64,000 nt of DNA from Rudanella paleaurantiibacter (GTDB taxonomy: Bacteria; Bacteroidota; Bacteroidia; Cytophagales; Spirosomataceae): contig NZ_WELI01000010.1 of NCBI RefSeq assembly GCF_009184635.1, positions 1-64,000 on the forward strand. The letters are read 5' to 3'. This document shows positions 16,284 through 25,650 of the stretch, piece after piece. Under the pieces are notes generated by a model that saw only the letters and a list, made by a program, of their open reading frames with translations, ran no database searches and had not been told where the DNA came from. Position 1 is the stretch's first letter; each line of letters begins with the position of its first letter. The position numbers and the translations under genes are program-made.

Positions 16284-16826
16284 CTACCCGTTTGCCCCGA
16301 ACTTTTTAGGCCACAGATTGAGTCGCTCCTGTAACCCAATGATACAGAGGGGGAAGAACAGAAGGAGTAAAAAGTTGGCTACCCGATCGCTGTTTGAAGG
16401 TTGGGATACGGATTCGGCATAGCTCAACCCATTCGCCACAAAGTAGATACTGTACAGGAGAGCTACGAGGTAAATGATCGTTCCGTAGGTATCGAATAGT
16501 TCAACGGGGATATTGGTCAGCAGGTGGGGGGCTACATAAAACAGCTGTAACCGCAGTACTGGCTCGGCAACGGTCAGAATCTGAATAAACAGGGCCAACA
16601 TGAACAGACTAAATTCGGTCTGGCGCGGAAGGTGGCTTGTTTTGGTGAGAAAATTGACGATAGCCCAAAACCATATAACACGCACAAGCGTCACCCAGGC
16701 ACTACCAATCTGCGAAACAGTGGCATCGATATACGAATCATCAAACGGAATAGCTTTCAGGAGAATCATTGGAGCCATTGTGAGGATAAACAACGGCCAT
16801 GTTTTAAGGCGTAGAATTGTATTCAT
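16284..16826 (-). CDS. Membrane protein of unknown function
   Basis: 180 residues starting MNTILRLKTWPLFIL. About five hydrophobic segments are visible (WPLFILTMAPMILL, WVTLVRVIWFWAIV, LFMLALFIQIL, TIIYLVALLYSIYFV, FLLLLFFPLCIIGL). I do not recognise a family. The alternation of short polar loops and the C-terminal basic end (ERLNLWPKKF) suggests a simple integral membrane protein. The start at 16826 is preferred to 16922, since the extra 32 residues are not membrane-like. It stands alone, 166 bases downstream of the secreted Asp-box protein gene on the same strand. Confidence 0.6.
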   Translation of the reverse strand: MNTILRLKTWPLFILTMAPMILLKAIPFDDSYIDATVSQIGSAWVTLVRVIWFWAIVNFLTKTSHLPRQTEFSLFMLALFIQILTVAEPVLRLQLFYVAPHLLTNIPVELFDTYGTIIYLVALLYSIYFVANGLSYAESVSQPSNSDRVANFLLLLFFPLCIIGLQERLNLWPKKFGANG

Positions 16827-16992
16827 GTGTGGAAATGGTGAATGATACGGGGTCAATATAGGTGTATTACAACAGAAAGTAGCTTTTATGGCTCCTTTTT
16901 TTGGTAGGGTGGGGCAGAACAATTCGGGGTTGGAGTCGGGCCTTTGTATGACCTAACCCCAACCCCGAATTAGTACCCTAACGGCGCGTTAT

Positions 16993-19900
16993 TTACTGCG
17001 CGTTGATAGCGGGCATGCGTTGCTCGGCCACCATTTGGTTGAACGCCGGAATCTGCTTTTGGACTAACTCTTTCAATTTGCCCAAGGCGGTATCGGCTTG
17101 CTTCGATAAGTCTTCAAACACCGTGTACGACGCCTTGGTGGGCTTCGTATCGGCCGATGAGACCACCGAGGCCACCCCGGCCAATTTGTCGTTCAGGCGA
17201 ATGGGGTAAGCCAACGCGTCCTGAAACGCCTTCGATTTGGGCTGCATCAGCGTCGACTCCAGCTGATCGAGTTCATCGAGCATGGGTTTGGTTGCTTTCT
17301 TGAACTTTTCAGCCACCGATGGGTCTTTCACGTCTTTCAGGTAGCCGTTGATCTGGTTGCGAATCTGCCGGATCTGATTTACGCCCTTGTGCGTTTCCGA
17401 AATTTTGTTGTTTATCTTCTGCAACAGCTCGAACTGAGCGCGGTAATCGTCGGCACTGGTATTGATTTTTGGGTTCTTCCGAATCTCAATGGGCTGCTCG
17501 CCTACCACCTTGTTATCAATTAGCAACTGCACTTTGTACATGCCGGGTACTACTTTAGCCCCGGTTCCGCGGCCGGTCCACATGATGTTGGTGCCTTCTA
17601 CGGCCGTAGCGTCGGGGTAGCGCATATCCCACAAAAAGGTGTTCAGACCCGGTTTAGTGGCTACCACGTCGGCGCGTTCATTGTCAGCATCTTCGTAAAA
17701 GTCTTTGATTACTTTCAGTGGCTGCCCTTTCTTGTCCTTCTGGCTGGAGTACGAGATAATGGTGTCGCCCACGGTAGTCATGAACAACAGCTTCACCTCT
17801 TTGTCGGGTTTCGCGTTTAGTGCATACCGCACCAGCACACCGTTGGGTGCATTTTCTCCCTGATCGGTGGGGGCACCGCGTCGGCCACCTGCGCCCCCAT
17901 CCATCCGGTACGCATGGCGGGGTTTGAACAAATGGGCGGTTTTATCGGCAATCGGTGAGCCTGTGTTGGCGGCCATCTCATGGAGGGGCGTAACGTCGTC
18001 CATGATCCAGAACGAGCGGCCGTGTGTAGCTACCACAAGATCTTTCTCACGTTTGTGAATTTGCAAATCGCGTATAGGCGTAATGGGCAGGTTCAGGTTA
18101 AGCGGTTGCCACGAAGCCCCGTCGTTGAACGATACATACACGCCCCGTTCGGTACCGGTATAAAGCAGGCCGGGTTGGTTGGGGTCTTCGCGCACCACAT
18201 GACAATACTCGTCGGCCGGAATCCCGTTCGTGATGGGGGTCCAGGTTTTGCCGTAGTCGGTGGTTTTGAGCAGGTACGGCTTACGGTCGCCCGACATGTA
18301 GCGTTTAGCGGCTACGTAGGCCTTGCCCGTGGTATGGTCGGAGGGGTGGATAATGCTAATCAGGGCCCACTCCGGCACGAGACTGGTAGAAGGGGTAATT
18401 TTTTGCCAGGTTTTGCCCGCATCCCGGCTGATGTGCATCAGACCATCGTCAGAACCGGCCCAGTACACGCCTTTTTCGAGGGGCGACTCCGCAAACGAGT
18501 ACACTGTGGGGAAGGTCTCGGCACCCGTGTTGTCTTTGGTGATTGGGCCGCCGGTGTCACCCTGCGTTTTGGGGTCGTTGCGGGTCAGGTCGGGGCTAAT
18601 GTCTTCCCACGAATGGCCGTTGTCGGTGCTGCGGTGCACAAACTGCGAGGTACAGAACAGGACGTTGTTATCGTGGGGCGAAAAAACAATGGGGTAGGTC
18701 CACTGGAACCGGTATTTCCGGGCCGACGACGGTGCCCCCATGCTGTATTCGGGGTACACGTTGACCACCTGATTCTGGTCGTTGTTTTTGTCGTAGCGGG
18801 TTATCAAACCGTCGTAGCTGCCGCCAAACGTCACGTTCACATCCTTAGGGTCGGGGGTGATGTACCCCGACTCGCCCCCTGCTACCGACCACCAATCGCT
18901 TGGGCCGATGGAGTAGCCCGTGGTGCGGCTCGCAATCCGAATCGATGAGTTGTCTTGCTGAGCCCCGTACACGTTGTAGGGAAAATCGTTGTCGAGGGCT
19001 ACGTGGTAAAACTGGGCTGTCGGGATGTCGATATCCGAAAAGGTAGCCCCGCCATTGTACGTTACCTCGCCACCGCCATCGTCAGCGATAATGTAATTCT
19101 GCGGGTTTTTAGGGTTCCACCAGATGTCGTGCGTATCGCTGTGGTGCACCGGGATATTGGTGAAGGTTTTACCGCCATCGGTCGATTTGAGGGCGCTCAC
19201 ATTGAGCACAATCAGCCCGTTCTCGTTTTGCGGGTCGGCGGCCAGCATCATGTAGTACCAGGGCCGCTGCCAGAGGTTTTTGTCTTCGTTAATCAGCTGC
19301 CAGCTGTTGCCCGCATCGTCGGAGCGGTACAGGCCTCCCTTGGCACTCTCAATCATGGCATACAACCGGTTCGGGTTTGCCGGGGATACCGTAATGCCGA
19401 TTTTGCCAAGCATCCCTTTGGGCATCCCGGGCCGGTTGTTCAGGCTTACCCAGGTATCGCCCCCGTCGGTCGATTTGTACAGGCCACAGCCCGGACCGCC
19501 ACTGCTCATCTGGTAGCTGTTGCGGTAGGCCTGCCAAAGCGAAGCGTACAACACCCGTGGGTTGCTCGGGTCCATTTTGATGCAGGCCGCACCGGTGCTG
19601 TCGTTTTTCGAGAGAATGTGCTGCCACGTTTTTCCGCCATCGGTTGTACGGAAAATACCCCGCTCCTTGTTGGGGGCAAACGGGTTGCCGAGGGCCGCCA
19701 CGTAGGCAATGTCGGGGTTTTGCGGGTGTACCTCAATGTTGCCGATGGCGTCGGCCATTTTGAGACCTATGTGTTTCCACGTCTTCCCGGCATCGGTCGA
19801 TTTGTAGACCCCGTCGCCATTAGCAATGTTCCCCCGAATTTCGGCCTCACCCATGCCTACGTACAGCACGTTGGGGTCGGAGGGGGCCACGGTAATGGCA

Positions 19901-20229
19901 CCCACCGACGACGATTTGAACGTACTGTCGGAGATATGCGTCCAGTTGGCACCCCCATCCACCGTTTTCCAGACGCCCCCGCCGGTGGCTCCGAAATAGT
20001 AGGTGAGGGGTTGGTCGGGGTGGCCGGCTGCCGCCAGGGCTCGCCCGGCCCGGAATGGGCCAATGTTACGCCACCGCATCCCTTCGAGGAGTTTGTTGGT
20101 AGCGGGCGCGGCCGAAGCCGCTACAGTCGCGGTCGGCGCTTTCGTCTTTTTGCGCTGGGCCAGCGTGGGGTTGGCCAGGAGTAGCCCAGCCAGTACGGTT
20201 ACGGATAGGGCAGTACAGGAGTTTAGCAT
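16993..20229 (-). CDS. Secreted sortilin/VPS10-like Asp-box (BNR) repeat protein
   Basis: 1,078 residues with a signal peptide (VLAGLLLANPTLAQ). The mature protein has at least nine Asp-box motifs of the S/T-x-D-x-G-x-T/S-W type, such as KTVDGGANW, KSTDAGKTW, RTTDGGKTW, KSTDGGDTW, RSTDNGHSW, ISRDAGKTW and KTTDYGKTW, spread over about residues 90-720. That implies two or more beta-propellers of the sortilin N-terminal (VPS10/BNR) type. A C-terminal part with predicted helices follows. Such proteins are often labelled glycosyl hydrolase, but the Asp-box is structural and no catalytic residues are evident. Its start lies 18 bases after the hydroxyacid dehydrogenase stop. Confidence 0.85.
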   Translation of the reverse strand: MLNSCTALSVTVLAGLLLANPTLAQRKKTKAPTATVAASAAPATNKLLEGMRWRNIGPFRAGRALAAAGHPDQPLTYYFGATGGGVWKTVDGGANWTHISDSTFKSSSVGAITVAPSDPNVLYVGMGEAEIRGNIANGDGVYKSTDAGKTWKHIGLKMADAIGNIEVHPQNPDIAYVAALGNPFAPNKERGIFRTTDGGKTWQHILSKNDSTGAACIKMDPSNPRVLYASLWQAYRNSYQMSSGGPGCGLYKSTDGGDTWVSLNNRPGMPKGMLGKIGITVSPANPNRLYAMIESAKGGLYRSDDAGNSWQLINEDKNLWQRPWYYMMLAADPQNENGLIVLNVSALKSTDGGKTFTNIPVHHSDTHDIWWNPKNPQNYIIADDGGGEVTYNGGATFSDIDIPTAQFYHVALDNDFPYNVYGAQQDNSSIRIASRTTGYSIGPSDWWSVAGGESGYITPDPKDVNVTFGGSYDGLITRYDKNNDQNQVVNVYPEYSMGAPSSARKYRFQWTYPIVFSPHDNNVLFCTSQFVHRSTDNGHSWEDISPDLTRNDPKTQGDTGGPITKDNTGAETFPTVYSFAESPLEKGVYWAGSDDGLMHISRDAGKTWQKITPSTSLVPEWALISIIHPSDHTTGKAYVAAKRYMSGDRKPYLLKTTDYGKTWTPITNGIPADEYCHVVREDPNQPGLLYTGTERGVYVSFNDGASWQPLNLNLPITPIRDLQIHKREKDLVVATHGRSFWIMDDVTPLHEMAANTGSPIADKTAHLFKPRHAYRMDGGAGGRRGAPTDQGENAPNGVLVRYALNAKPDKEVKLLFMTTVGDTIISYSSQKDKKGQPLKVIKDFYEDADNERADVVATKPGLNTFLWDMRYPDATAVEGTNIMWTGRGTGAKVVPGMYKVQLLIDNKVVGEQPIEIRKNPKINTSADDYRAQFELLQKINNKISETHKGVNQIRQIRNQINGYLKDVKDPSVAEKFKKATKPMLDELDQLESTLMQPKSKAFQDALAYPIRLNDKLAGVASVVSSADTKPTKASYTVFEDLSKQADTALGKLKELVQKQIPAFNQMVAEQRMPAINAQ

Positions 20230-20247
20230 AGATTGTTGTTTGGAGTG

Positions 20248-21177
20248 TCAATAGCCACGGCTCAGCTGAACCGGGTTTTCGAGCGGTTCGCCTTGTTCGA
20301 GGTGTTTCAGGTTACGGACAAATAAAGCCATTTTGCCTTCATCTTCAAATCGTTGGCCCCCAGCGGTGTGTTGCGTGAGCATTACGTTGGGCATGGTCCA
20401 GAGGGGGCTATCTGCAGGCAGCGGCTCCTGCACCGTTACATCAAGAGCGGCCCCGCTCAGATGCCCCCGTTGCAGGGCGTCGATGAGGGCTGTTTCGTCG
20501 GCAGTGTTGCCCCGGCCTACATTGGCAAATACGGAACCCGGTTTCATGGCGGCAAACACCTCCGCATCGACAAACGAGTGTACGGAACCGGGCAGGCAAT
20601 TGATAAGCAGGTCGGTATGGGGCAGCACGGCCAGCAACTCCTCGCGGGTGTGGAGTTGGGCACTCGGGTCGGTGCGGGCCATCAGGCTGATAGAGCACTC
20701 GAAACCGGTCAGGATGGTTCGCACGGCCTGCCCGATGGTGCCTGCCCCTAAAATTACAACCTGCTGTTTGTGTAACAGGCTCATGCCGTAGCGGAGGGGC
20801 GCGCCAATCCATGTTTTATTCTGCTGCAACACGGCCAGTTCGTTGATTCGGCGGTAGAGGGCCAAAATGCCAGCAACGATGGTTTCGGCGCAGGGCCAGG
20901 CAAAAAAGTCGCCCATGTTGCTTACCGGGATGCTCAGATTCAGGCCGCTGTATTTATCGAAGCCCGCCGAGTCGAGTTGCCAGAATTTCAGGTTGGGAGC
21001 CCGGTCGAGCAATTCGGTAGGCGGGTTGCCCATAAGTACATCGGCTTGCTGGAATGCCGTTTGAGCGTCGGTGTCGGTCAGTTCGTTGCGAAACGTAACG
21101 GTGTGGCCGGGGCCAACCTGTGCGCGTAGGGCGGCCCGGTTGGTTTCGTTCAGGGCGGTATGTATGAAAAGGTTCAT
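20248..21177 (-). CDS. D-2-hydroxyacid dehydrogenase
   Basis: 309 residues. This NAD-dependent family reduces 2-oxoacids to D-2-hydroxyacids or the reverse. The Rossmann motif is VVILGAGTIGQAV (about 137-149). The catalytic triad is visible: Arg in VGRGNTADETAL, Glu in VQEPLPADSPLW, and His in LTQHTAGGQ. The pattern is closest to the glyoxylate/hydroxypyruvate reductase-like branch; the true substrate is unknown. I chose ATG 21177 (MNLFIHTALNE) over an in-frame ATG 33 bases upstream, which would overlap holA. It lies 16 bases after holA and 18 before the Asp-box gene, so the three are probably co-transcribed. Confidence 0.88.
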   Translation of the reverse strand: MNLFIHTALNETNRAALRAQVGPGHTVTFRNELTDTDAQTAFQQADVLMGNPPTELLDRAPNLKFWQLDSAGFDKYSGLNLSIPVSNMGDFFAWPCAETIVAGILALYRRINELAVLQQNKTWIGAPLRYGMSLLHKQQVVILGAGTIGQAVRTILTGFECSISLMARTDPSAQLHTREELLAVLPHTDLLINCLPGSVHSFVDAEVFAAMKPGSVFANVGRGNTADETALIDALQRGHLSGAALDVTVQEPLPADSPLWTMPNVMLTQHTAGGQRFEDEGKMALFVRNLKHLEQGEPLENPVQLSRGY

Positions 21178-21193
21178 GACGGAGACTATTTGG

Positions 21194-22228
21194 TCAATGA
21201 AGTACATCAAACACCAGTTCGCGCAGGATGTCGCTTTCGCTCATGGTAGGGCAGTCGATACCTTTGGAGCGGGCGTCGGCCCGGCGGATGGCGTGCACAA
21301 TGTCGGCAACTTTAGCAATCGGGAACGTGCGTGCGGCCGCGAGGTAGTCTTTCACAAAAAATGGATTGACGCCCAGCACCGAGGCCAGCCCCTTCTCAGA
21401 CTGATCGCGCGATGACTGCACCAGTAGCACCTTGGCAAAATAACCGTAAAGTTGCGCCAGAATCACAACCAATGGATTGTCTTTTGGGTTACGGCCGAAA
21501 TAATCGATAATTCGGTTCGCTTTCACCACATCGCGCTGCACGAGGGCTTTTTGTAGCTCAAATACGTTGTACTCCCGGCTGATGCCCACGAGTCGTTCGA
21601 CGGTGGCCGCCGAAATTTCTTCGTTGACGCTCAGGTTGAGCAGAATTTTGTCGATTTCGCCCGCCAGCCGCTTCAGGTCGTTACCAATCGAATCGGCCAG
21701 TAACTGACACGCCTTGGGGCTTACTTTTACGCCCTGCTTGTGGCAGTAATCGGCTACCCAGTCGACGAGTTTGTTTTCGTAGAGTTTTTTGATGCCCAGC
21801 AGTACGCCCTTGTTTCCAAAGGCTTTAACCCAGGTTTTTCGCTCATCGACGCCCGATTTGCCGTCTTCTTTGTTGAAACAGAGCATCAGAATGGTGCTCG
21901 ACAAGGGGTTGAGGGCGTAGTCTTCGAGCAGCTGAGCACTCGATTTATCGTTCAGCCCCCCCATTTGCTGAGCTTCTTTCACAAGCACCAGCTGACGCTC
22001 GGCCATGAACGGATACCGCCGGGCGTAGTTGATAACGGCCCCGACGTCGGTGTCTTTACCGAACAGAACGAACTGGTTAAACCCTTTTTCGGCAACCGGG
22101 ATAGCTACTTTTTCAAGCTGATCGGCAATTAGGTCAAGGTAGTAAGGCTCATCGCCATGAATGAGATAAACCGGGGCAATGCGTTTGTTTCGGATGTCTT
22201 TCAGCAGCGTTTCGACGGCGGGAATCAT
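21194..22228 (-). CDS. holA: DNA polymerase III delta subunit
   Basis: 344 residues. Delta opens the beta sliding clamp as part of the clamp loader. The start has the family pattern APVYLIHGDEPYYLDLIADQL, split as VYLIHGDEPYYLDL, followed by NQFVLFGKDTDVGAVINYARRYPFMAERQLVLVKEA (described: the RYPFMAERQLVLVKEA strand-helix). The AAA+ -like region, then a helical lid (LKRLAGEIDKILL) and the collar domain (PKDNPLVVILAQLYGYFAK) follow. ATG at 22228 is used; a TTG 27 bases upstream is possible. Upstream on the same strand lies an unknown exported protein 101 bases away. Confidence 0.93.
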   Translation of the reverse strand: MIPAVETLLKDIRNKRIAPVYLIHGDEPYYLDLIADQLEKVAIPVAEKGFNQFVLFGKDTDVGAVINYARRYPFMAERQLVLVKEAQQMGGLNDKSSAQLLEDYALNPLSSTILMLCFNKEDGKSGVDERKTWVKAFGNKGVLLGIKKLYENKLVDWVADYCHKQGVKVSPKACQLLADSIGNDLKRLAGEIDKILLNLSVNEEISAATVERLVGISREYNVFELQKALVQRDVVKANRIIDYFGRNPKDNPLVVILAQLYGYFAKVLLVQSSRDQSEKGLASVLGVNPFFVKDYLAAARTFPIAKVADIVHAIRRADARSKGIDCPTMSESDILRELVFDVLH

Positions 22229-22329
22229 GCGGGCAATCGGGGGTTTGAACGACAAAGATACGACCTGACCCGCCAGGTTTGGGTAGGGGGTGGCAAGGTT
22301 TCGAGACTACTGGTCTGTGGTTGGAGCCT

Positions 22330-22992
22330 TCAGTCAAATATTCCTCTGTTTTTCAGGATTCCCGCTTTGTACAGTGAAAACAAGTCTTCGATATAGTTAC
22401 CCATAACCACTATGGCTTTGTTGCCTTCAATTCGGTAGTAGGGGGGCGGAAACAACTCGGCCCGACGCCCATCAAGACCGATTGATACCTCCTCGGTAAA
22501 CTCGATGGGCTCAGGTTTGATGGCTGTATGGACGTTGACGAGTTGATTGTAAAGGTACGTATTAGCATCGCCGGCCCAGCGCCCGTTGGTGGTTGGGTAC
22601 ACCGCGGTGTATAGATTTACTTCAGAAATTAGCTTGCCGTTTTGCCTCGAAATGAACAGCAGCACATGTTTGTAGGGGGCAAATAAAGGTCGGCCATAGT
22701 GGGTATAATCCGTGAACTCGACCGTGTCTCTCGCCAATGAGCCATATACGGGCTTCACAACTCTGTAGGTGGCTACAAATCCCGACCGAAAAGGCACAGC
22801 ATACGTTTTTCCGTACGTGGTGTCTTTACCAATAATCATCGGGATAATTTCTTCGGTAATCGGTTCGCGAGGCAGGGCTTTGAGGGCAATGCGTTCGCCA
22901 ACGAAGACGTAAAAACTGTCGGGGCGGGCCTGTCCGTACACCAGCCCTGCTTGTAGCATCAGCCATAGAAACCCAAAACGTTTAGCGTTCAT
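22330..22992 (-). CDS. Exported protein of unknown function
   Basis: 220 residues with a signal peptide (MNAKRFGFLWLMLQAGLVYGQ). The mature part begins SFYVFVGERIALKALPRE and contains segments such as YGRPLFAPYKHVLLFISRQ and WAGDANTYLYNQL. This pattern is often seen in uncharacterised periplasmic Bacteroidota proteins. No catalytic motif is recognised. Start ATG at 22992; an upstream in-frame start at 23034 would overlap AcpH and lack a clean signal peptide. It lies 22 bases downstream of acpH, suggesting co-transcription. Confidence 0.65.
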   Translation of the reverse strand: MNAKRFGFLWLMLQAGLVYGQARPDSFYVFVGERIALKALPREPITEEIIPMIIGKDTTYGKTYAVPFRSGFVATYRVVKPVYGSLARDTVEFTDYTHYGRPLFAPYKHVLLFISRQNGKLISEVNLYTAVYPTTNGRWAGDANTYLYNQLVNVHTAIKPEPIEFTEEVSIGLDGRRAELFPPPYYRIEGNKAIVVMGNYIEDLFSLYKAGILKNRGIFD

Positions 22993-23014
22993 GCGAGAAA
23001 GCGTTTGGGGGAAG

Positions 23015-23626
23015 TTACGATTCTTTCTCCCCAAACCGGGCGACCTCCGCCACTAATTCGGGCCAAAACCGCCCGAAAGCCTCTCCAATAGGTTCGTAAA
23101 ATTTCTCCAGGTCGAGCACGGCCGTGTCGAGCCCCGACTGGAATTGGGTCCGGCGGGCAATGCCCCGCAATGACCGGTCGACCCCCTCGAACGTGGCGTA
23201 GTGCGGCAGCCAGTTGTGGGCAATCAGGGCGCTCAACATCCGGCGGGCCGGTTCGGGGAAATTAGCTTCGTGCTGTTGGAGGGTCTGGTAATACGTCGGG
23301 ATAAACTCGGCCAAACTCAGCTCTGTGAGAATGGTGAATTGCCGGGCCAGAAAATGGTCGAAGAAAACATCAACGGCCACGCCCGCGTATTTGTGGCAGC
23401 GTGGGTGCAGTAAATCACGCACGAGGGCTACATCGGGGTGGGCGTCCGTAAAGGCGTCGATGATTCGGTGGAGCCGGACACCCGCAATCACGTCGGGTTG
23501 GAGTTGGTGGCGCGGGTGGTCGGGGGCGCCTTTGATAAAGTCGCCCAGAAAGTTGCCCACCATCAGGCCTGCTGTTGGGCGGGTCTGAGGCACTACAGAT
23601 AAGTAGCCGTGCGCCAGTAGGTTCAT
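23015..23626 (-). CDS. acpH: Acyl carrier protein phosphodiesterase-like (AcpH, DUF479)
   Basis: 203 residues. AcpH removes the 4'-phosphopantetheine arm from acyl carrier protein. The family's conserved pieces are present: MNLLAHGYLS at the start, LMVGNFLGDFIKG (about 21-33), GVRLHRIIDAFTDAHP with the metal-binding His/Asp pattern (about 49-64) and FFDHFLAR (about 88-95). Its ATG overlaps the last base of the dCMP deaminase stop (23623-23626, ATGA), so translation of the two is probably coupled. Confidence 0.88.
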   Translation of the reverse strand: MNLLAHGYLSVVPQTRPTAGLMVGNFLGDFIKGAPDHPRHQLQPDVIAGVRLHRIIDAFTDAHPDVALVRDLLHPRCHKYAGVAVDVFFDHFLARQFTILTELSLAEFIPTYYQTLQQHEANFPEPARRMLSALIAHNWLPHYATFEGVDRSLRGIARRTQFQSGLDTAVLDLEKFYEPIGEAFGRFWPELVAEVARFGEKES

Positions 23627-24126
23627 ACGCGCCGGGACAGAGGTGGGTCCGATTGCAGCGTGAAGCCCTCACCGGGCACGTACTCTTCCACCTGAACCCC
23701 AAACCGACGCAGAAAATCGACTCCTTCATCGGTGCCAATGCCTTTGTATTGCGCGTAGGAGTGCAGGTAAATGACCCGCTCAATTTTCATGCTGTAGATA
23801 ATTCGGGCGCAGGCAATACAGGGCGACAGGGTTACGTACAGCGTAGAGCCGGCAATGTCGGAGCCGTTTTTGGCTGCATACAGAATCGCGTTCTGTTCAG
23901 CATGTAAGGCGAGGGAGCAAGAGCCCTTGGAGTCGCGGGGGCAACCCACTTCCGGAAACTCAATGTCGCAGTTGTGCGTACCGGCCGGAGGGCCATTGTA
24001 CCCAATCGAAATGATGCGCGTGTCTTTGGTCAGTACGGCCCCAACCTGCGCTTTGATGCAGTGCGACCGTTTGGCCAGGTTCACGGCTAACTCCATAAAA
24101 ATATCTTCGAAATTAGGGCGGGGCAT
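23623..24126 (-). CDS. dCMP deaminase family protein
   Basis: 167 residues. Deoxycytidylate deaminase converts dCMP to dUMP, feeding dTMP synthesis. The zinc-site motifs are clear: HAEQNAILYA (His ligand and proton-shuttle Glu) and PCIACARIIYS (two Cys ligands). GYNGPPAGTHNC in front is the usual substrate-side loop. ATG at 24126 (MPRPNFEDIFMELA) is chosen over an upstream start at 24213, whose residues do not resemble the family. The stop overlaps the acpH start by 4 bases. An allosteric dCTP site cannot be judged. Confidence 0.92.
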   Translation of the reverse strand: MPRPNFEDIFMELAVNLAKRSHCIKAQVGAVLTKDTRIISIGYNGPPAGTHNCDIEFPEVGCPRDSKGSCSLALHAEQNAILYAAKNGSDIAGSTLYVTLSPCIACARIIYSMKIERVIYLHSYAQYKGIGTDEGVDFLRRFGVQVEEYVPGEGFTLQSDPPLSRRV

Positions 24127-24313
24127 TAGGCGAGCTGTAGTTTTTGGGGAGGCCCTCAATGTTAAGGAACCTCCCATCAAAATAGTTTGATCTGGGAAAC
24201 CGGCTGAAGCCAAAGAGACCAGAAATCAAAAATGAGCCTGAGCTAAATCGCCCTTCCCAGCGACTGTCGGGCCCGTTTGTCATACTGCAATGATAAGACA
24301 AAAAGGCCGCCGG

Positions 24314-25642
24314 TCAAACCGCGAGTACCTTCTTCGACCGGAGCCAATCGGGCTTGCGGGTCACCACAACGGCTTTCAGTTCGTTGAGCATGGCGTACAA
24401 ACCGTAGTAGGTCCGATTGATATACAGGCCATCTTTGGAGCCCCGAACGACTTTCGAGGTGCGTAGCTCTTCGAGCCGGGTCAACTCGTCGGCAAAGGCG
24501 TACACCTTGTTGAAGTACTCGTCGTTGCCAAAGTCGAACGTCTCCACCGCAAAGGGCTCGCCCAGCATGTGAATCATCTGCACAAATAGGTCCGAGAAAA
24601 AGGCCCGATCCTTTGCCGAGTCGACGGGGTGCAAAAACTCTAGATTCTCAAAAATCTGCTGGGTCAACGCCTTGTCTTCCAGCGTGTCGGGGTTGATGAG
24701 CCGGAAGTAGTTATCGTAGTAATAATCCGGAATCACCTTTACACAGCCGAAGTCGATAACGCCCATCGTACCGTCGGGGCGCATCAGGAAATTACCGGGG
24801 TGGGGGTCGGCGTGTACCTGCCGGAGCGAGTGAATCTGATGGTCGTAGAAATCCCACAATAGCTGACCAATGCGGTTGCGGACTTCCTGCGACGGATTCG
24901 TGGCCAGAAACTCCTTCAAGTGCAGCCCTTCGAGCCAGTCCATCGTCAGAATCCGCTTGCTCGACAGGGCGGGGTAGTACTTCGGAAACACCAGCCCGTC
25001 GATATGCGCGCAGGCCTCCGAAATTTCGATAGACCGTTTCAGCTCCAGCTCGTAGTCGGTTTCTTCGAGGAGCTTGGTTTCCACCTCGTCCATGTACCGG
25101 TCAATCTGCCGCTCATCGAGGTTCAGGAGCCGAACCGCGAGGGGCTTGGCGATTTTCAGGTCTGAGCTAACCGAGTCGGCTACACCGGGGTACTGAATCT
25201 TGACTGCCAGGCGTTTACCGTCTTTCCAGGCCTGATGCACCTGCCCAATGCTGGCTGCGTTGACCGATTTAATCTCGAACTTGTCGTACAGTTCAGAGGG
25301 CGACTTGCCAAAATACGTACGGAAGGTTTTAACCACGAGCGGGCCCGACAGGGGGGGCGCTGAGTACTGCGACATGGCAAACTTATCGGTATAGGCCGTG
25401 GGCAGTAAACCCCGGTCCATACTGAGCATCTGCGCCATTTTCAGCGCCGAACCTTTCAGCTCACTCAGGGCACCATAAATGTCGGCGGCATTGTCCTGAT
25501 GCAATTCGTCCTTGGTCAGGTCCGGGTTTACCAGTTTTTTGCTGTAGTGCTTGAGGTAGTTGCCACCGACCTTGATACCCGCCTTTACAAACTGACCCGC
25601 ACGGGCTACTTTGGTGGTAGGGATAGACGATTGTTCTTTCAT
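24314..25642 (-). CDS. ABC1/UbiB (AarF) family atypical kinase
   Basis: 442 residues. UbiB-like proteins are membrane-associated atypical kinases/ATPases needed for quinone synthesis or lipid homeostasis. The diagnostic KxGQ-type segment reads GSALKMAQMLS (about 65-75), followed by the Ala-rich loop SVNAASIGQVHQA, the Lys of LAVKIQYPG, the catalytic loop QVHADPHPGNFL and the metal-binding DFG as VIDFGCV. No C-terminal membrane helix is obvious. The upstream TetR gene is co-directional and separated only by inverted repeat C, so the two probably form an operon. Menaquinone gene menD lies across the divergent promoter region. Confidence 0.9.
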   Translation of the reverse strand: MKEQSSIPTTKVARAGQFVKAGIKVGGNYLKHYSKKLVNPDLTKDELHQDNAADIYGALSELKGSALKMAQMLSMDRGLLPTAYTDKFAMSQYSAPPLSGPLVVKTFRTYFGKSPSELYDKFEIKSVNAASIGQVHQAWKDGKRLAVKIQYPGVADSVSSDLKIAKPLAVRLLNLDERQIDRYMDEVETKLLEETDYELELKRSIEISEACAHIDGLVFPKYYPALSSKRILTMDWLEGLHLKEFLATNPSQEVRNRIGQLLWDFYDHQIHSLRQVHADPHPGNFLMRPDGTMGVIDFGCVKVIPDYYYDNYFRLINPDTLEDKALTQQIFENLEFLHPVDSAKDRAFFSDLFVQMIHMLGEPFAVETFDFGNDEYFNKVYAFADELTRLEELRTSKVVRGSKDGLYINRTYYGLYAMLNELKAVVVTRKPDWLRSKKVLAV

Positions 25643-25650
25643 GGTTTGTT

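Noticed and set aside
18955-20184. Plus-strand open frame of 409 codons opposite the Asp-box protein
   Set aside because: Shadow of the Asp-box gene in a G+C-rich region; no recognisable motifs.
16993-20229. Sialidase from the Asp-box repeats
   Set aside because: Asp-boxes are structural. The sialidase Arg triad and the FRIP motif are not visible; the length and repeat number fit sortilin-like proteins.
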